Shown: positions 53,649 to 61,934, numbered from the stretch's first letter. The stretch: 64,000 bases of DNA from Nocardioides ochotonae (GCF_011420305.2 NZ_CP061769.1:4200923-4264922); one strand, 5' to 3'. Translations and numbers: made by a program. Notes: generated from the sequence alone by a model not told the origin.

Positions 53649-54659
53649 ATGTCCGAGACCCGCAACGTGATCATCATCGGCTCCGGGCCGTCCGGCTACA
53701 CGGCCGCCGTGTACGCCGCCCGCGCCAGCCTGCACCCCCTCGTCTTCGAGGGCTCGGTGACGGCCGGCGGCGCGCTGATGAACACCACCGAGGTCGAGAA
53801 CTTCCCGGGCTTCCGCGACGGCATCATGGGCCCGGCCCTCATGGACGAGATGCGTGCCCAGGCCGAGCGCTTCGGCGCCGAGCTGGTCGCCGACGACGTG
53901 GTCGAGGTCGACCTCACCGGTGAGATCAAGGTCGTCAAGACCGCCACCGACACCTACACCGCCCGCGCGGTGATCCTGGCCACCGGCTCGGGCTACCGCA
54001 AGCTCGGCCTGCCCAACGAGGAGGAGCTCTCCGGTCGCGGCGTGTCGTGGTGCGCGACCTGCGACGGCTTCTTCTTCCGCGACCAGCACATCGCGGTCGT
54101 CGGCGGCGGCGACTCCGCCGTCGAGGAGGCCACCTTCCTCACCCGCTTCGGCTCGAAGGTCTCCCTGATCGTGCGCCGCGACGAGCTGCGTGCCTCCAAG
54201 ATCATGGCCGAGCGCGCGTTCGCCGACCCCAAGCTCGAGATCGAGTGGAACAGCGTCGTGGAGTCCATCAACGGCTCCGACCGCCTGGAGTCGGTGACCC
54301 TCAAGGACACCGTCACCGGCGAGACCCGCGACCTCGCGGCGACCGGCCTGTTCATCGCGATCGGCCACGACCCGCGCTCGGAGCTGCTCACCGGACAGGT
54401 CGACGTCGACGACGACGGGTACGTCGTCGTCGCGCACCCCTCCACCGCCACCAACCTCCCCGGTGTCTTCGCCGCCGGCGACCTGGTGGACCACCACTAC
54501 CGCCAGGCGATCACCGCGGCCGGCACCGGCTGTGCCGCCGCGCTGGACGCCGAGCGCTACCTCGCCGAGCTCGACCACACCGCCTCCACCACCGGTGAGG
54601 CGCAGCAGACCGTGGCCACGTCCGCCGGCGACGAGTCGGTCCAGACCGCCGGTCTCTGA
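53649..54659 (+). CDS. trxB: thioredoxin-disulfide reductase
   Basis: FAD/NADPH-dependent thioredoxin reductase, 336 aa. [19 protein letters not shown] (8-26) binds FAD, the redox site is C135-A-T-C138 in [29 protein letters not shown] binds NADPH, and [31 protein letters not shown] is the C-terminal FAD block. A short extra tail (about 315-336) follows the usual end. It pairs with trxA 106 bp downstream; each gene has its own GGGAAC-N18-GTT promoter. AGAGGA precedes the ATG. Confidence 0.97.
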   Translation: MSETRNVIIIGSGPSGYTAAVYAARASLHPLVFEGSVTAGGALMNTTEVENFPGFRDGIMGPALMDEMRAQAERFGAELVADDVVEVDLTGEIKVVKTATDTYTARAVILATGSGYRKLGLPNEEELSGRGVSWCATCDGFFFRDQHIAVVGGGDSAVEEATFLTRFGSKVSLIVRRDELRASKIMAERAFADPKLEIEWNSVVESINGSDRLESVTLKDTVTGETRDLAATGLFIAIGHDPRSELLTGQVDVDDDGYVVVAHPSTATNLPGVFAAGDLVDHHYRQAITAAGTGCAAALDAERYLAELDHTASTTGEAQQTVATSAGDESVQTAGL

Positions 54660-54683
54660 GCACCACTCACCGGTCCCCGGCGC

Positions 54684-54710
54684 GGGAACATCGCACCAGG
54701 GACCGGCGTT
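54684..54710 (+). promoter_or_regulatory. ECF (SigR/SigH-type) promoter of trxA
   Basis: GGGAAC (54684-54689), 18 bases, then GTT (54708-54710), the same arrangement as upstream of trxB, in the 106-bp gap between the two genes. Downstream of it lies a 13-base direct repeat GCACAGCCGTCAT (54717-54729 and 54732-54744). Confidence 0.7.
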
Positions 54711-54765
54711 GCACCAGCACAGCCGTCATTGGCACAGCCGTCATCAGCAACCGAAGGGAACCACC

Positions 54766-55092
54766 GTGGGCAACATCGCCGCCGTGACCGACGCCGAGTT
54801 CGAGGCGCAGGTCCTCAAGTCCGAGAAGCCCGTCCTGGTCGACTTCTGGGCCGAGTGGTGCGGGCCGTGCCGTCAGGTCGCCCCGATCCTCGACGAGATC
54901 GCCGGCAGCCACGGCGACAAGATCACGTTCTTCAAGATGAACGTGGACGAGAACCCCGTCACCCCGTCGTCGTACCGGGTGACCGGCATCCCGACCATCA
55001 ACGTCTACCAGGGCGGCGAGGTCGTGAAGACGATCGTCGGCGCACGCCCGAAGGCCGCGATCCTCAACGAGCTCTCCGAGTTCATCGCCTGA
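54766..55092 (+). CDS. trxA: thioredoxin
   Basis: Classical thioredoxin, 108 aa, which reduces protein disulphides with electrons from TrxB. The active site is WCGPC (31-35) in VDFWAEWCGPCRQVAP; the cis-proline lies in VTGIPTINVYQGG. The GTG at 54766 is preceded by GAAGGGA. It is the last gene of the sigM-trxBA cluster, and a hairpin follows the stop. Equivalent to trxC (Rv3914) of M. tuberculosis by position. Confidence 0.97.
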   Translation: MGNIAAVTDAEFEAQVLKSEKPVLVDFWAEWCGPCRQVAPILDEIAGSHGDKITFFKMNVDENPVTPSSYRVTGIPTINVYQGGEVVKTIVGARPKAAILNELSEFIA

Positions 55093-55105
55093 TCGCCGTA
55101 CCTCC

Positions 55106-55813
55106 TCACGAGGCCCTCGACGTCCCACCCACCCGGGTGGGGGTCGGGGGCCTCGCTGGTCTCGGCCCCGGGCGCACCGCGCCGACCAGCTTGCCGATCG
55201 CTGCCTCGACCTCGTCGCGCCAGCTCAGCGCCGCGCGCAGGTTCATCCGCATCCGCGGCGTCAGCGGGTGCGCGCGCTGGGTCTTGAACCCCACGCTGCC
55301 CAGGAAGCCCGCCGGCACCACGCAGCCGCACCCGGGCAGCCCCGGCACCCTGAGCCGGTCGGGCCGGTCGGGCCGGTCGGGCCGGTCGGTCGCGAACGCC
55401 TCGACGGCCCCGATGCCGCCGCGCTCCACCAGGTCGCGGGCCATCCCCTGGATCAGCATCCGGCCCAGCCCACCGCCGGCGTACGCCGCGTCGACGTGGA
55501 CGGTGGTGAGCAGCACCGCGTCCGGGGACACCGGCGCCGTCGGGAACCCCGCCGCACCCGGGACGTACGCCTCCGGCGCGTAGATCGCCCAGCCCACCGG
55601 ACGTCCCTCGACCAGCACGACCCGGCCGCAGGAGCCCCAGTCGCGCAGCACCTCGCTGACCCAGGCCTCCTTCTCCGCCGCCGCACGCTCCTCGGGCACC
55701 CGGTCACGGCGTACCGGGTCGAGCTGCCAGAACAGGCAGGAGGCGCAGCGATCGCCGCTCTCCTCGAGCTCGGCGAGGTGATCGACGGTGAGGCTGACGA
55801 CCTTGCGCGACAC
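55106..55813 (-). CDS. GNAT-family N-acetyltransferase
   Basis: A 235-aa acetyltransferase. The N-terminal half has SGDRCASCLFWQLDPVRRD with two close cysteines, and the acetyl-CoA core is LLTTVHVDAAYAGGGLGRMLIQGMARDLVERG (about 130-160), with AGFLGSVGFKTQRAHPLTPRMRMNL near the end. A DRPDRPDRPDRL repeat (about 175-186) is encoded by tandem GGTCGGGCC units at 55355-55385. GTG 55813 has GGGAGG upstream. Position beside trxA and before parB matches Rv3916c of M. tuberculosis. The substrate is unknown. It is convergent with trxA. Confidence 0.82.
   Translation of the reverse strand: MSRKVVSLTVDHLAELEESGDRCASCLFWQLDPVRRDRVPEERAAAEKEAWVSEVLRDWGSCGRVVLVEGRPVGWAIYAPEAYVPGAAGFPTAPVSPDAVLLTTVHVDAAYAGGGLGRMLIQGMARDLVERGGIGAVEAFATDRPDRPDRPDRLRVPGLPGCGCVVPAGFLGSVGFKTQRAHPLTPRMRMNLRAALSWRDEVEAAIGKLVGAVRPGPRPARPPTPTRVGGTSRAS
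55110..55154. terminator. hairpin between convergent trxA and GNAT genes
   Basis: GAGGCCCTCGAC pairs with GTCGGGGGCCTC (one mismatch), and inside it CCACCC pairs with GGGTGG. It begins 17 bases after the trxA stop and overlaps the 3' end of the acetyltransferase gene. Confidence 0.7.
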
Positions 55814-55904
55814 GGTGACCTCCCGGTGCTGTGACGGGACAGACGCGCCCAAACCGCGACCCGCGCGTGCAGTGACGGCGTCGATCGTCCATGCTAGAGG
55901 GATC

Positions 55905-57227
55905 ATGGAACAGAGCCCCGCACGCCCGCCCAGCGCCCGCCTCGACGCCTTCGTCGATCGCTACGCTGCGCGCACCGCGGGCATGACGGCCTCGGAGATC
56001 CGGGCCCTGTTCGCGGTGGCCTCGCGACCGGAGGTGGTCTCCCTCGCCGGCGGCATGCCCAACATCTCTGGTCTGCCGCTCGACGTCGTCGGTGGCGCGA
56101 TCTCCGACCTCGTGGCCCACCAGGGCGCCGTCGCCATGCAGTACGGCTCCGGCCAGGGCGTGCCCGAGCTGCGCGAGCAGATCACCGACGTCATGCGCCT
56201 GGAGGGCATCGAGGCCCACCCCGACGACGTCGTGGTGACCGTCGGGTCCCAGCAGGCCGTCGACCTCGTGACCCGGGTCTTCTGCGACCCGGGCGACGTG
56301 GTGCTGTGCGAGGCCCCGTCGTACGTCGGCGCGCTGGGCGTCTTCAAGTCCTACGAGTGCGAGGTCGTGCACGCCGAGATGGACGCCGACGGGCTGGTGC
56401 CCGAGGCGCTGCGTCAGGCGATCGCCGCGGTGAAGGCCGCCGGCAAGACGATCAAGTTCCTCTACACGATCCCCAACTTCCACAACCCGGCCGGCGTCTC
56501 GCTCTCGCTGGAGCGGCGCCCGGAGATCCTCGAGATCTGCCGCAGCGAGGGCATCCTCATCCTCGAGGACAACCCCTACGGCCTGCTCGGCTTCGACCGC
56601 GAGCCGATGCGCGCCCTGCGTGCCGACTCCGCCGACAACGTGATCTACCTGGGCTCCTTCTCCAAGACCTTCGCCCCCGGCTTCCGGGTCGGCTGGGCGC
56701 TCGCGCCGGCGCCCGTGCGCGAGAAGCTCGTGCTGGCGCAGGAGTCGGCCACGCTGTGTCCTCCGCAGTTCTCCCAGATGGCGATCTCGGCGTACCTCGC
56801 GAACCACGACTGGAAGGGCCAGATCAAGCAGTTCCGCGAGATGTACCGCGGCCGGCGCGACGCGATGGTCGACGCGCTCTCGGACCTGATGCCCGCCAGC
56901 TGCCGGTGGAACGTCCCCGACGGCGGGTTCTACGTCTGGCTCACCCTGCCGTCCGGCGTCAACGCCAAGGCGATGCTCCCCCGCGCCGTCACCGCGCGCG
57001 TGGCCTACGTGCCCGGCACCGCGTTCTACGCCGACGGGTTCGGCTCGCACGCCATGCGCCTGTCGTTCTGCTACCCGACGCCCGAACGGATCCGCGAGGG
57101 CGTACGCCGCCTCGCCGGGGTCCTCGAGGCCGAGATGGAGCTGCGCGCCACGTTCGGCGCTCCCGACCAGGATGCGCCCGCGCTCGGTGGCAGCGGCTAC
57201 GACAGCCCCCGCATCGACCTGAGCTGA
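55905..57227 (+). CDS. PLP-dependent class I/II aminotransferase (LysN-like)
   Basis: A 440-aa fold-type I aminotransferase close to the 2-aminoadipate aminotransferase/MocR catalytic group. FAVASRPEVVSLAGGMPNISGLP begins the domain, QYGSGQGVPELREQI and VVTVGSQQAVDLVTRVF bind the cofactor phosphate, TIPNFHNPAGVSLSLERR is characteristic, and the Schiff-base lysine is in YLGSFSKTFAPGFRVGW. No HTH domain is attached, so it is an enzyme, not a MocR regulator. ATG 55905 is chosen; the longer frame overlaps the divergent GNAT gene. It lies where cwlM is found in mycobacteria. The physiological amino acid is unknown. Confidence 0.9.
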   Translation: MEQSPARPPSARLDAFVDRYAARTAGMTASEIRALFAVASRPEVVSLAGGMPNISGLPLDVVGGAISDLVAHQGAVAMQYGSGQGVPELREQITDVMRLEGIEAHPDDVVVTVGSQQAVDLVTRVFCDPGDVVLCEAPSYVGALGVFKSYECEVVHAEMDADGLVPEALRQAIAAVKAAGKTIKFLYTIPNFHNPAGVSLSLERRPEILEICRSEGILILEDNPYGLLGFDREPMRALRADSADNVIYLGSFSKTFAPGFRVGWALAPAPVREKLVLAQESATLCPPQFSQMAISAYLANHDWKGQIKQFREMYRGRRDAMVDALSDLMPASCRWNVPDGGFYVWLTLPSGVNAKAMLPRAVTARVAYVPGTAFYADGFGSHAMRLSFCYPTPERIREGVRRLAGVLEAEMELRATFGAPDQDAPALGGSGYDSPRIDLS

Positions 57228-57265
57228 CCCCACGCCCCGTCCGATCGACAGACAGGCCCGACGCC

Positions 57266-58030
57266 ATGCGCGACCTCACCTACCCGCCGATCATCGCCAC
57301 CGCCAAGACCGCCTTCCGGGTGCTCGGGCAGCGCATCGAGCTGACCGGCGATGAGCAGGTGCCCCGTGAGGGCGGCGTGCTGCTGGCCTTCAACCACGTC
57401 AGCTACCTGGACTTCATCTACGGCGGGCTGGCCGCGCACCCCTCGCGGCGCCTCGTGCGCTTCATGGCGAAGAAGGAGATCTTCGACCACCCGGTCGGCG
57501 GCCCGGTGATGCGCTCCATGCACCACATCGCCGTGGACCGCGGCGAGGGCCTGGCATCGTTCTCCGAGGCCGTCGAGCGCCTGCGCGCCGGCGAGGCCGT
57601 CGGCATCTTCCCGGAGGCGACGATCTCGCGCTCCTTCGAGCTCAAGGAGTTCAAGACCGGCGCCGTGCGGATCGCCGCGGCCGCCGGCGTACCGCTCATG
57701 CCGGTCGTCCTGTGGGGCACCCAGCGGATGATGACCAAGGGCCACCCCAAGGACTTCTCGCGCGGCACGTCCATCTCGATCACCGTCGGCGAGCCCCTGC
57801 ACCCCACCGCGGAGACCGCGCTCGAGGACAACGCCGAGCTGCACCGCCGGATGTCGGAGATGCTCGACAAGACGATCGCCGCCTACCCGGCCGACGAGCA
57901 GCCCCCGGGCTCCTGGTGGCTCCCTGCCCGCCTCGGCGGCTCGGCGCCCACCCTGGAGGAGGCCGAGCGCCTCGACGCCGCCGAGAAGCGCGAGCGCGCC
58001 GCCCGCCGCGCCGCCAAGCGCCGCTCCTGA
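57266..58030 (+). CDS. 1-acyl-sn-glycerol-3-phosphate acyltransferase (PlsC-like)
   Basis: A 254-aa membrane-associated acyltransferase of the PlsC/AGPAT family, which acylates lysophosphatidate for phospholipid synthesis. Motif I is NHVSYLD (an NHxxxxD variant of HX4D, about 43-49), motif III is GIFPEATISRS (FPEGT-like), and motif IV is GVPLMPVVLWG. The C-terminus (about 220-254) is strongly basic, with EKRERAARRAAKRRS. It lies 38 bp downstream of the aminotransferase on the same strand, possibly co-transcribed, and is convergent with parB. Confidence 0.9.
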   Translation: MRDLTYPPIIATAKTAFRVLGQRIELTGDEQVPREGGVLLAFNHVSYLDFIYGGLAAHPSRRLVRFMAKKEIFDHPVGGPVMRSMHHIAVDRGEGLASFSEAVERLRAGEAVGIFPEATISRSFELKEFKTGAVRIAAAAGVPLMPVVLWGTQRMMTKGHPKDFSRGTSISITVGEPLHPTAETALEDNAELHRRMSEMLDKTIAAYPADEQPPGSWWLPARLGGSAPTLEEAERLDAAEKRERAARRAAKRRS

Positions 58031-58355
58031 CCCACCCCGCCCCTCGCCGCCTCGGCGCCAATGGTTGCGTGAGTCGGCGCCAGTGGCGAGGCGCACCTGC
58101 CTGAGCCCGCATCCGGGCTTCGCCAGGAACGCCGAGGAGACGATCGACGACGCTCCCGCCGCGTCGTCTCGTCGGCCACCGCGCTCATTTCGGCTCCTGG
58201 AGCACCGTTCCGTACGCCGTACGTCACTCCAGCGACGCGCAGGCGACTACTAGCGCCGACTCGGCGCGCCATCGACCGCCGATTCGGCGACTGATCCACC
58301 TAGCGATTGATCGATATGTCGATGAATCACTTTGTCGACAAAGCGACCAATCGCC
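58031..58355. other. intergenic region between plsC-like and parB genes
   Basis: This 325-bp convergent gap holds no convincing gene. Its left end has CCTCGCC/GGCGAGG arms (58042-58048, 58085-58091) around a direct repeat CGGCGCCA, a possible plsC terminator. The right end (58300-58355) is AT-rich and contains the nested palindrome listed separately. A short frame at 58065-58253 lacks coding bias. Confidence 0.5.
58303..58354. terminator. nested AT-rich palindrome at the 3' end of parB
   Basis: Outer arms GCGATTGATCG (58303-58313) and CGACCAATCGC (58344-58354) pair with one mismatch. Inside lies the perfect 14-bp palindrome CTTTGTCGACAAAG (58330-58343). It starts one base beyond the parB stop. 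It may terminate the parAB transcript, but its AT content and symmetry would equally suit a protein-binding site. Confidence 0.5.
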
Positions 58356-59402
58356 TCAGATGACTCGGTCGGTGCGGTTGCGGGGGTCCATGATGTCCAC
58401 GATCCGCTGGAGGTCCTCCAGGGTCGCGAACTCGACGGTGATCTTGCCCTTGCTGCGCCCCAGGTCGACCTTGACCCGGGTCTCGAAGCGGTCGGCGAGG
58501 CGGTCGGAGTACTCCACGAGGCCGGGAACGGAGCGCTGGGCCTTCCGCCCGCGCGGGGACGGGGCCCGGTCGCGCTCGCCGACGGCCACGATCTCCTCGA
58601 GGCCGCGCACGCTGATGCCCTCGGCCACCACGCGCTGAGCCAGGCGGTCCTGCAGGCCCGGGTCCTCGACGGCGAGCAGCGAACGCGCGTGGCCCGCGGA
58701 CAGCACGCCGGCGGCGACCCGCCGTTGGACCGCCGGGCTGAGCTTCAGCAGCCGCAGCGTGTTGCTGATCTGCGGACGCGAGCGCCCCAGCCGGCGCGCC
58801 AGCTCCTCATGGGTGCAGCCGAAGTCCTCGAGCAGCTGGGCGTAGGCGGACGCCTCCTCCAGCGGGTTGAGGTCGGAACGGTGGAGGTTCTCCAGCAGCG
58901 CGTCGCGCAGCATCGCCGTGTCGTCGGTGTCGCGCACGATCGCCGGGATGGTGTCACGCCCAGCCGCCTGGCTGGCGCGCAACCGGCGCTCGCCCATGAT
59001 CAGCTCGTAGGCGTCCGGACCGGTGCGCCGGACGACCACCGGCTGAAGCAGCCCGATCTCGCGGATGGAGTGCACCAGCTCCGCCATGGCCTCCTCGTCG
59101 AAGACCGAGCGCGGCTGGGCACGGTTGGGGACGATCTGGTCGATCGGGAGCTCCGCGAAGTACGCCCCATCGACCGGCGCGAGCCCCGAAACGGTCTCCT
59201 GAGAGCCATCTGGAGCAGTTTCGGCACCCGCCGACGGACGCGAGCCGGGCGCTCCGACGCTCAGATCGCCTCCTGACGAACCAGAAACGCCCTCCGGGCC
59301 ACCATCTGCGGGGTCGGAGGGGGCCGCGACCGGCGCCGTGGGGATGAGCGAGCCGAGCCCGCGGCCGAGTCCGCGACGCTGAGGCGGACGGGTGGTGCTC
59401 AC
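58356..59402 (-). CDS. parB: chromosome partitioning protein ParB
   Basis: ParB, 348 aa, the CTP-dependent clamp that loads at parS and organises the origin. The N-terminus RRGLGRGLGSLIP is the ParA-contact motif; a disordered linker (about 24-75) follows. The CTP-binding motif is GERRLRAS (137-144) with ENLHR (171-175), the helix-turn-helix is THEELARRLGRSRPQISNTLRLL, and the C-terminal dimer domain (about 290-348) is complete. Its GTG overlaps the parA stop by four bases (GTGA). Cognate parS sites lie upstream in parA and rsmG. Confidence 0.97.
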   Translation of the reverse strand: MSTTRPPQRRGLGRGLGSLIPTAPVAAPSDPADGGPEGVSGSSGGDLSVGAPGSRPSAGAETAPDGSQETVSGLAPVDGAYFAELPIDQIVPNRAQPRSVFDEEAMAELVHSIREIGLLQPVVVRRTGPDAYELIMGERRLRASQAAGRDTIPAIVRDTDDTAMLRDALLENLHRSDLNPLEEASAYAQLLEDFGCTHEELARRLGRSRPQISNTLRLLKLSPAVQRRVAAGVLSAGHARSLLAVEDPGLQDRLAQRVVAEGISVRGLEEIVAVGERDRAPSPRGRKAQRSVPGLVEYSDRLADRFETRVKVDLGRSKGKITVEFATLEDLQRIVDIMDPRNRTDRVI

Positions 59403-60664
59403 GCGTGCCCTCCGGGGGTGCTCGACGGGGTCGCCGCCTTGCTGACGGCCTTGCTGGCGATCTCGCGGGCCGCCTCGAAGTAGCTCAACGCACCCGGTGA
59501 TCCCGGATCGTAGGTCATCACGCTCTGCGCGTACGACGGCGCCTCGGAGACCCGCACGGAGCGGGGGATCGCGGTGCGCAGCACCTGGTCCCCGAAGTGC
59601 TCACGCACCTCTTCGGCCACACCGGCGGCCAGGCGCGTGCGCGCGTCGTACATCGTGATCAGGATCGTGGAGACCGCGAGATCGGGGTTCAGGTGCGCGC
59701 GCACCATCTCCACCGTCTCCAGCAGCTGTCCGAGGCCCTCCAGGGCGTAGTACTCCGCCTGGATCGGGATCATCATCTCGTCGCCGGCGACCAGTGCGTT
59801 GAGCGTGAGCAGCCCCAGCGACGGCGGGCAGTCCACAAACACGTAGTCGAACCGGTCCTCGCCAGCGCTCGCCTCGTCACCGACGAGCGGGTGGCCGTGG
59901 ATGGCCCGGCGCAGCCGGCCCTCGCGTGCCACGACGCTCACCAGCTCGATCTCCGCGCCGGCGAGGTCGATCGTGGCCGGAACGACCATCAGGTTGTCCA
60001 CGTCGGGGCACGGGGTCGAGACGTCCACGAGCGGGACGCCGTCGACGAGCGCGTCGTACGTCGAGGGGACGCCGCGGCGGTGCTCGATGTTCAGCGCCGT
60101 GGAGGCGTTGCCCTGCGGGTCGAGGTCGATCACCAGCACCCGCTGTCCCAGCTGGGCCATGGCGACCGCGACGTTGACCGTGGAGGTCGTCTTGCCCACG
60201 CCGCCCTTCTGGTTCGCCACCACGAAGATCCGGGTGCTCGCGGGACGCGGGACCAGGTGGCGTCCGCCGGTGAGTGACTGACGGGCCAGCACGCTGTGTT
60301 CAGCGGCCTTGGCCAAGGGAGTGTTGTTCATGTCCAGTTCGCTGGAGTACGGCGCCATCTCGCCGGCGGTCCGCACCGTGAAAGCGGGCGATGTTTCACG
60401 TGGAACGGTCTGCTCCGTCGCCGTTTCACGTGAAACCGCGGACTCGGCGGTCGCGCCCGTTTCACGTGAAACCGAGCCCTTGGAGGAGGCCGGGCCGGCA
60501 GCGTCGCTCCGCGAGGCTCCCTGTGGATAATTTCCCCCATCCTGTGGAGACTCAGGCGTGGAGCGGCCCTTTTCACCGGTGGATAACTCTGGGGAAACCG
60601 CATCGTTCACGGGCGGGGATCCGGCTTCCGTGGTGCCGGAGCCCTGACGTACGTCGTCGCTCAC
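59399..60664 (-). CDS. parA: chromosome partitioning ATPase ParA
   Basis: ParA-family ATPase that positions the ParB-bound origins. With the GTG at 60664 it is 421 aa: residues 1-130 are disordered and contain repeated VSRET units encoded by parS sites, and the ATPase core follows with the deviant Walker A KGGVGKTT (153-160), DLDPQGNASTAL and VDCPPSLGLLTLNALVA. The 4-base GTGA overlap with the rsmG stop favours this start. ATG 60358 or 60331 would give 319 or 310 aa and leave parS and DnaA boxes outside the coding region; mycobacterial ParA also encodes such a parS-derived segment. Start uncertain, identity certain. Confidence 0.94.
   Translation of the reverse strand: MSDDVRQGSGTTEAGSPPVNDAVSPELSTGEKGRSTPESPQDGGNYPQGASRSDAAGPASSKGSVSRETGATAESAVSRETATEQTVPRETSPAFTVRTAGEMAPYSSELDMNNTPLAKAAEHSVLARQSLTGGRHLVPRPASTRIFVVANQKGGVGKTTSTVNVAVAMAQLGQRVLVIDLDPQGNASTALNIEHRRGVPSTYDALVDGVPLVDVSTPCPDVDNLMVVPATIDLAGAEIELVSVVAREGRLRRAIHGHPLVGDEASAGEDRFDYVFVDCPPSLGLLTLNALVAGDEMMIPIQAEYYALEGLGQLLETVEMVRAHLNPDLAVSTILITMYDARTRLAAGVAEEVREHFGDQVLRTAIPRSVRVSEAPSYAQSVMTYDPGSPGALSYFEAAREIASKAVSKAATPSSTPGGHA
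60392..60407. promoter_or_regulatory. parS site 1
   Basis: TGTTTCACGTGGAACG: one arm matches the parS consensus TGTTTCACGTGAAACA, and the other carries a single A-to-G change. It lies in the 5' part of parA and encodes VPRET on the minus strand. Confidence 0.85.
60422..60437. promoter_or_regulatory. parS site 2
   Basis: CGTTTCACGTGAAACC contains the perfect 14-bp core GTTTCACGTGAAAC (60423-60436). It is inside the 5' part of parA, encoding VSRET. Confidence 0.92.
60458..60473. promoter_or_regulatory. parS site 3
   Basis: CGTTTCACGTGAAACC again contains the perfect 14-bp core (60459-60472), 36 bases from site 2, that is, exactly 12 codons in the parA frame. Confidence 0.92.
60522..60586. promoter_or_regulatory. 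DnaA boxes in the parA 5' region
   Basis: TGTGGATAA (60522-60530) is a perfect DnaA box on the minus strand, and GGTGGATAA (60578-60586) has one mismatch. They lie about 50 and 105 bases from parS site 3, inside the open frame of the long parA form. Confidence 0.6.
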
Positions 60665-61410
60665 GAACCCTGCTTTCGTCTCGGGCGGGACTTCTGGGGG
60701 CGGGCGCGGCGAGCAGACTTCTGCGCGCCGGCTGCGGCCCGGGACGGCCAAGATACCTGCGTGGGATCGGCCCAGGCCACTCGGAGGGCCACGGTCGTCT
60801 CGGCCAGCACTCCTTCACCCAGGATGCGCACCTCGGGTGCGGCACATCCCCAGTCCCGCAGGTCGTCGGCAGCGGCCTCGATCTCCTCATGGACCGAGGA
60901 GCCCTTCATGGCGACCAGCGCGCCGGTCGGGGCGACCAGCGGCATCGACCACCCCAGGAGCCGGCCCAGCGGCGCGACGGCCCGCGAGGTGACCACGTCG
61001 AAGGTCTCCTTGCCGTGGAGCGCATCGGCGCGTCCCCGGAAGACCCGGACGTGGCCCAACTCCAGCTCGTCGACGACCTCCTGCAGGAACGTCGTACGCC
61101 GCAGCAGCGGCTCCACGAGCGTGATCCGCAGGTCGGGCCGCGCGATCGCCAGCACCAGGCCGGGCAGCCCGGCCCCGGAGCCGATGTCGCAGACGGTGGC
61201 GTCCTGGGGGATCCACTCGCCGAGGACCGCGCAGTTGAGGAGGTGGCGGTCCCACAGTCGCGGGGCCTCCCGCGGCCCGATCAGGCCGCGTACGACGCCC
61301 TCGGTGGCCAACAGGTCGGCATAACGCTGCGCGAGGGGCAGCCTCTGGGACGAGAACACCCTCCGCGCCACCTCGGGCGCGGAGGGTGTTTCACGTGAAA
61401 CGTCAGTCAT
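60661..61410 (-). CDS. rsmG: 16S rRNA (guanine-N7)-methyltransferase RsmG
   Basis: RsmG (GidB), 249 aa, which methylates N7 of G527 in 16S rRNA with SAM; its loss gives low-level streptomycin resistance in other bacteria. The SAM motif is VCDIGSGAGLPGLVLAIARP; DLRITLVEPLLRRTTFLQEVVDELEL and FDVVTSRAVAPL follow. The basic tail (about 220-249) is longer than usual. The ATG at 61410 shares one base with the jag stop. Codons 4-7 (VSRE) overlap parS site 4. It is translationally coupled to parA downstream. Confidence 0.96.
   Translation of the reverse strand: MTDVSRETPSAPEVARRVFSSQRLPLAQRYADLLATEGVVRGLIGPREAPRLWDRHLLNCAVLGEWIPQDATVCDIGSGAGLPGLVLAIARPDLRITLVEPLLRRTTFLQEVVDELELGHVRVFRGRADALHGKETFDVVTSRAVAPLGRLLGWSMPLVAPTGALVAMKGSSVHEEIEAAADDLRDWGCAAPEVRILGEGVLAETTVALRVAWADPTQVSWPSRAAAGAQKSARRARPQKSRPRRKQGS
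61387..61402. promoter_or_regulatory. parS site 4
   Basis: TGTTTCACGTGAAACG matches 15 of 16 positions of the parS consensus and holds the perfect 14-bp core. It lies at codons 3-8 of rsmG. Confidence 0.93.
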
Positions 61411-61934
61411 CAGCTGGGCAGGATCACCACGTGGCGACGGGGCTCGACGCCCTCGGACTCCGAGACCAGCCCGGCCTCGGCGACGGCGTCGTGGACGACC
61501 TTGCGCTCGAACGGCGACATCGGCGCGAGGGAGACCGGAGCGCCGGACTCCCGGACCTCCGCCACCTTCTCCGCGGCCAGCCGCTCCAGCTGCGAGCGAC
61601 GGTCGGCGCGGAAGCCGGAGATGTCCAGCATCAGCCGCGAGCGCTCGCCGGTCTCGCGGTAGACCGCCAGGCGGGTCAGCTCCTGCAGGGCCTCGAGCAC
61701 CTCGCCGTTCGCCCCCACGAGCTGGCTCAGGTCGGCGCCCACGATCGAGACCGCGGCGCGGTCACCCTCGACGTCCATGTCGAGATCGCCGTCGAGATCG
61801 GCGATGTCGAGCAGCTCCTCGAGGTAGTCGGCCGCGATGTCACCCTCGTTCTCCAGCTGCGCGAGCCGGTCGGTGCTGGCGCCCTCGGGCGCGATCTCCT
61901 CGCCGTTCACGGGCACGGTGCTCTCCTCGGTCAC
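61410..61934 (-). CDS. jag: Jag/KhpB-type R3H RNA-binding protein
   Basis: A 174-aa single-strand nucleic-acid-binding protein of the Jag (SpoIIIJ-associated, KhpB) family. A KH domain (about 60-95, with the loop LVGANGEVLEALQ carrying the GxxG) is followed by an R3H domain (about 108-174, RRSQLERLAAEKVAEV then RKVVHDAVAEAGLVSESEGVEPRRHVVI). The acidic N-terminus (1-50) replaces the Jag-N domain of Firmicutes. The GTG overlaps the yidC stop by four bases. It is always beside yidC; in Streptococcus KhpB affects cell division through RNA binding. Confidence 0.92.
   Translation of the reverse strand: MTEESTVPVNGEEIAPEGASTDRLAQLENEGDIAADYLEELLDIADLDGDLDMDVEGDRAAVSIVGADLSQLVGANGEVLEALQELTRLAVYRETGERSRLMLDISGFRADRRSQLERLAAEKVAEVRESGAPVSLAPMSPFERKVVHDAVAEAGLVSESEGVEPRRHVVILPS

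Noticed and set aside
58065..58253. Possible 62-aa gene between plsC-like and parB
   Set aside because: It has no ribosome site, no homology that I recognise and weak codon bias.
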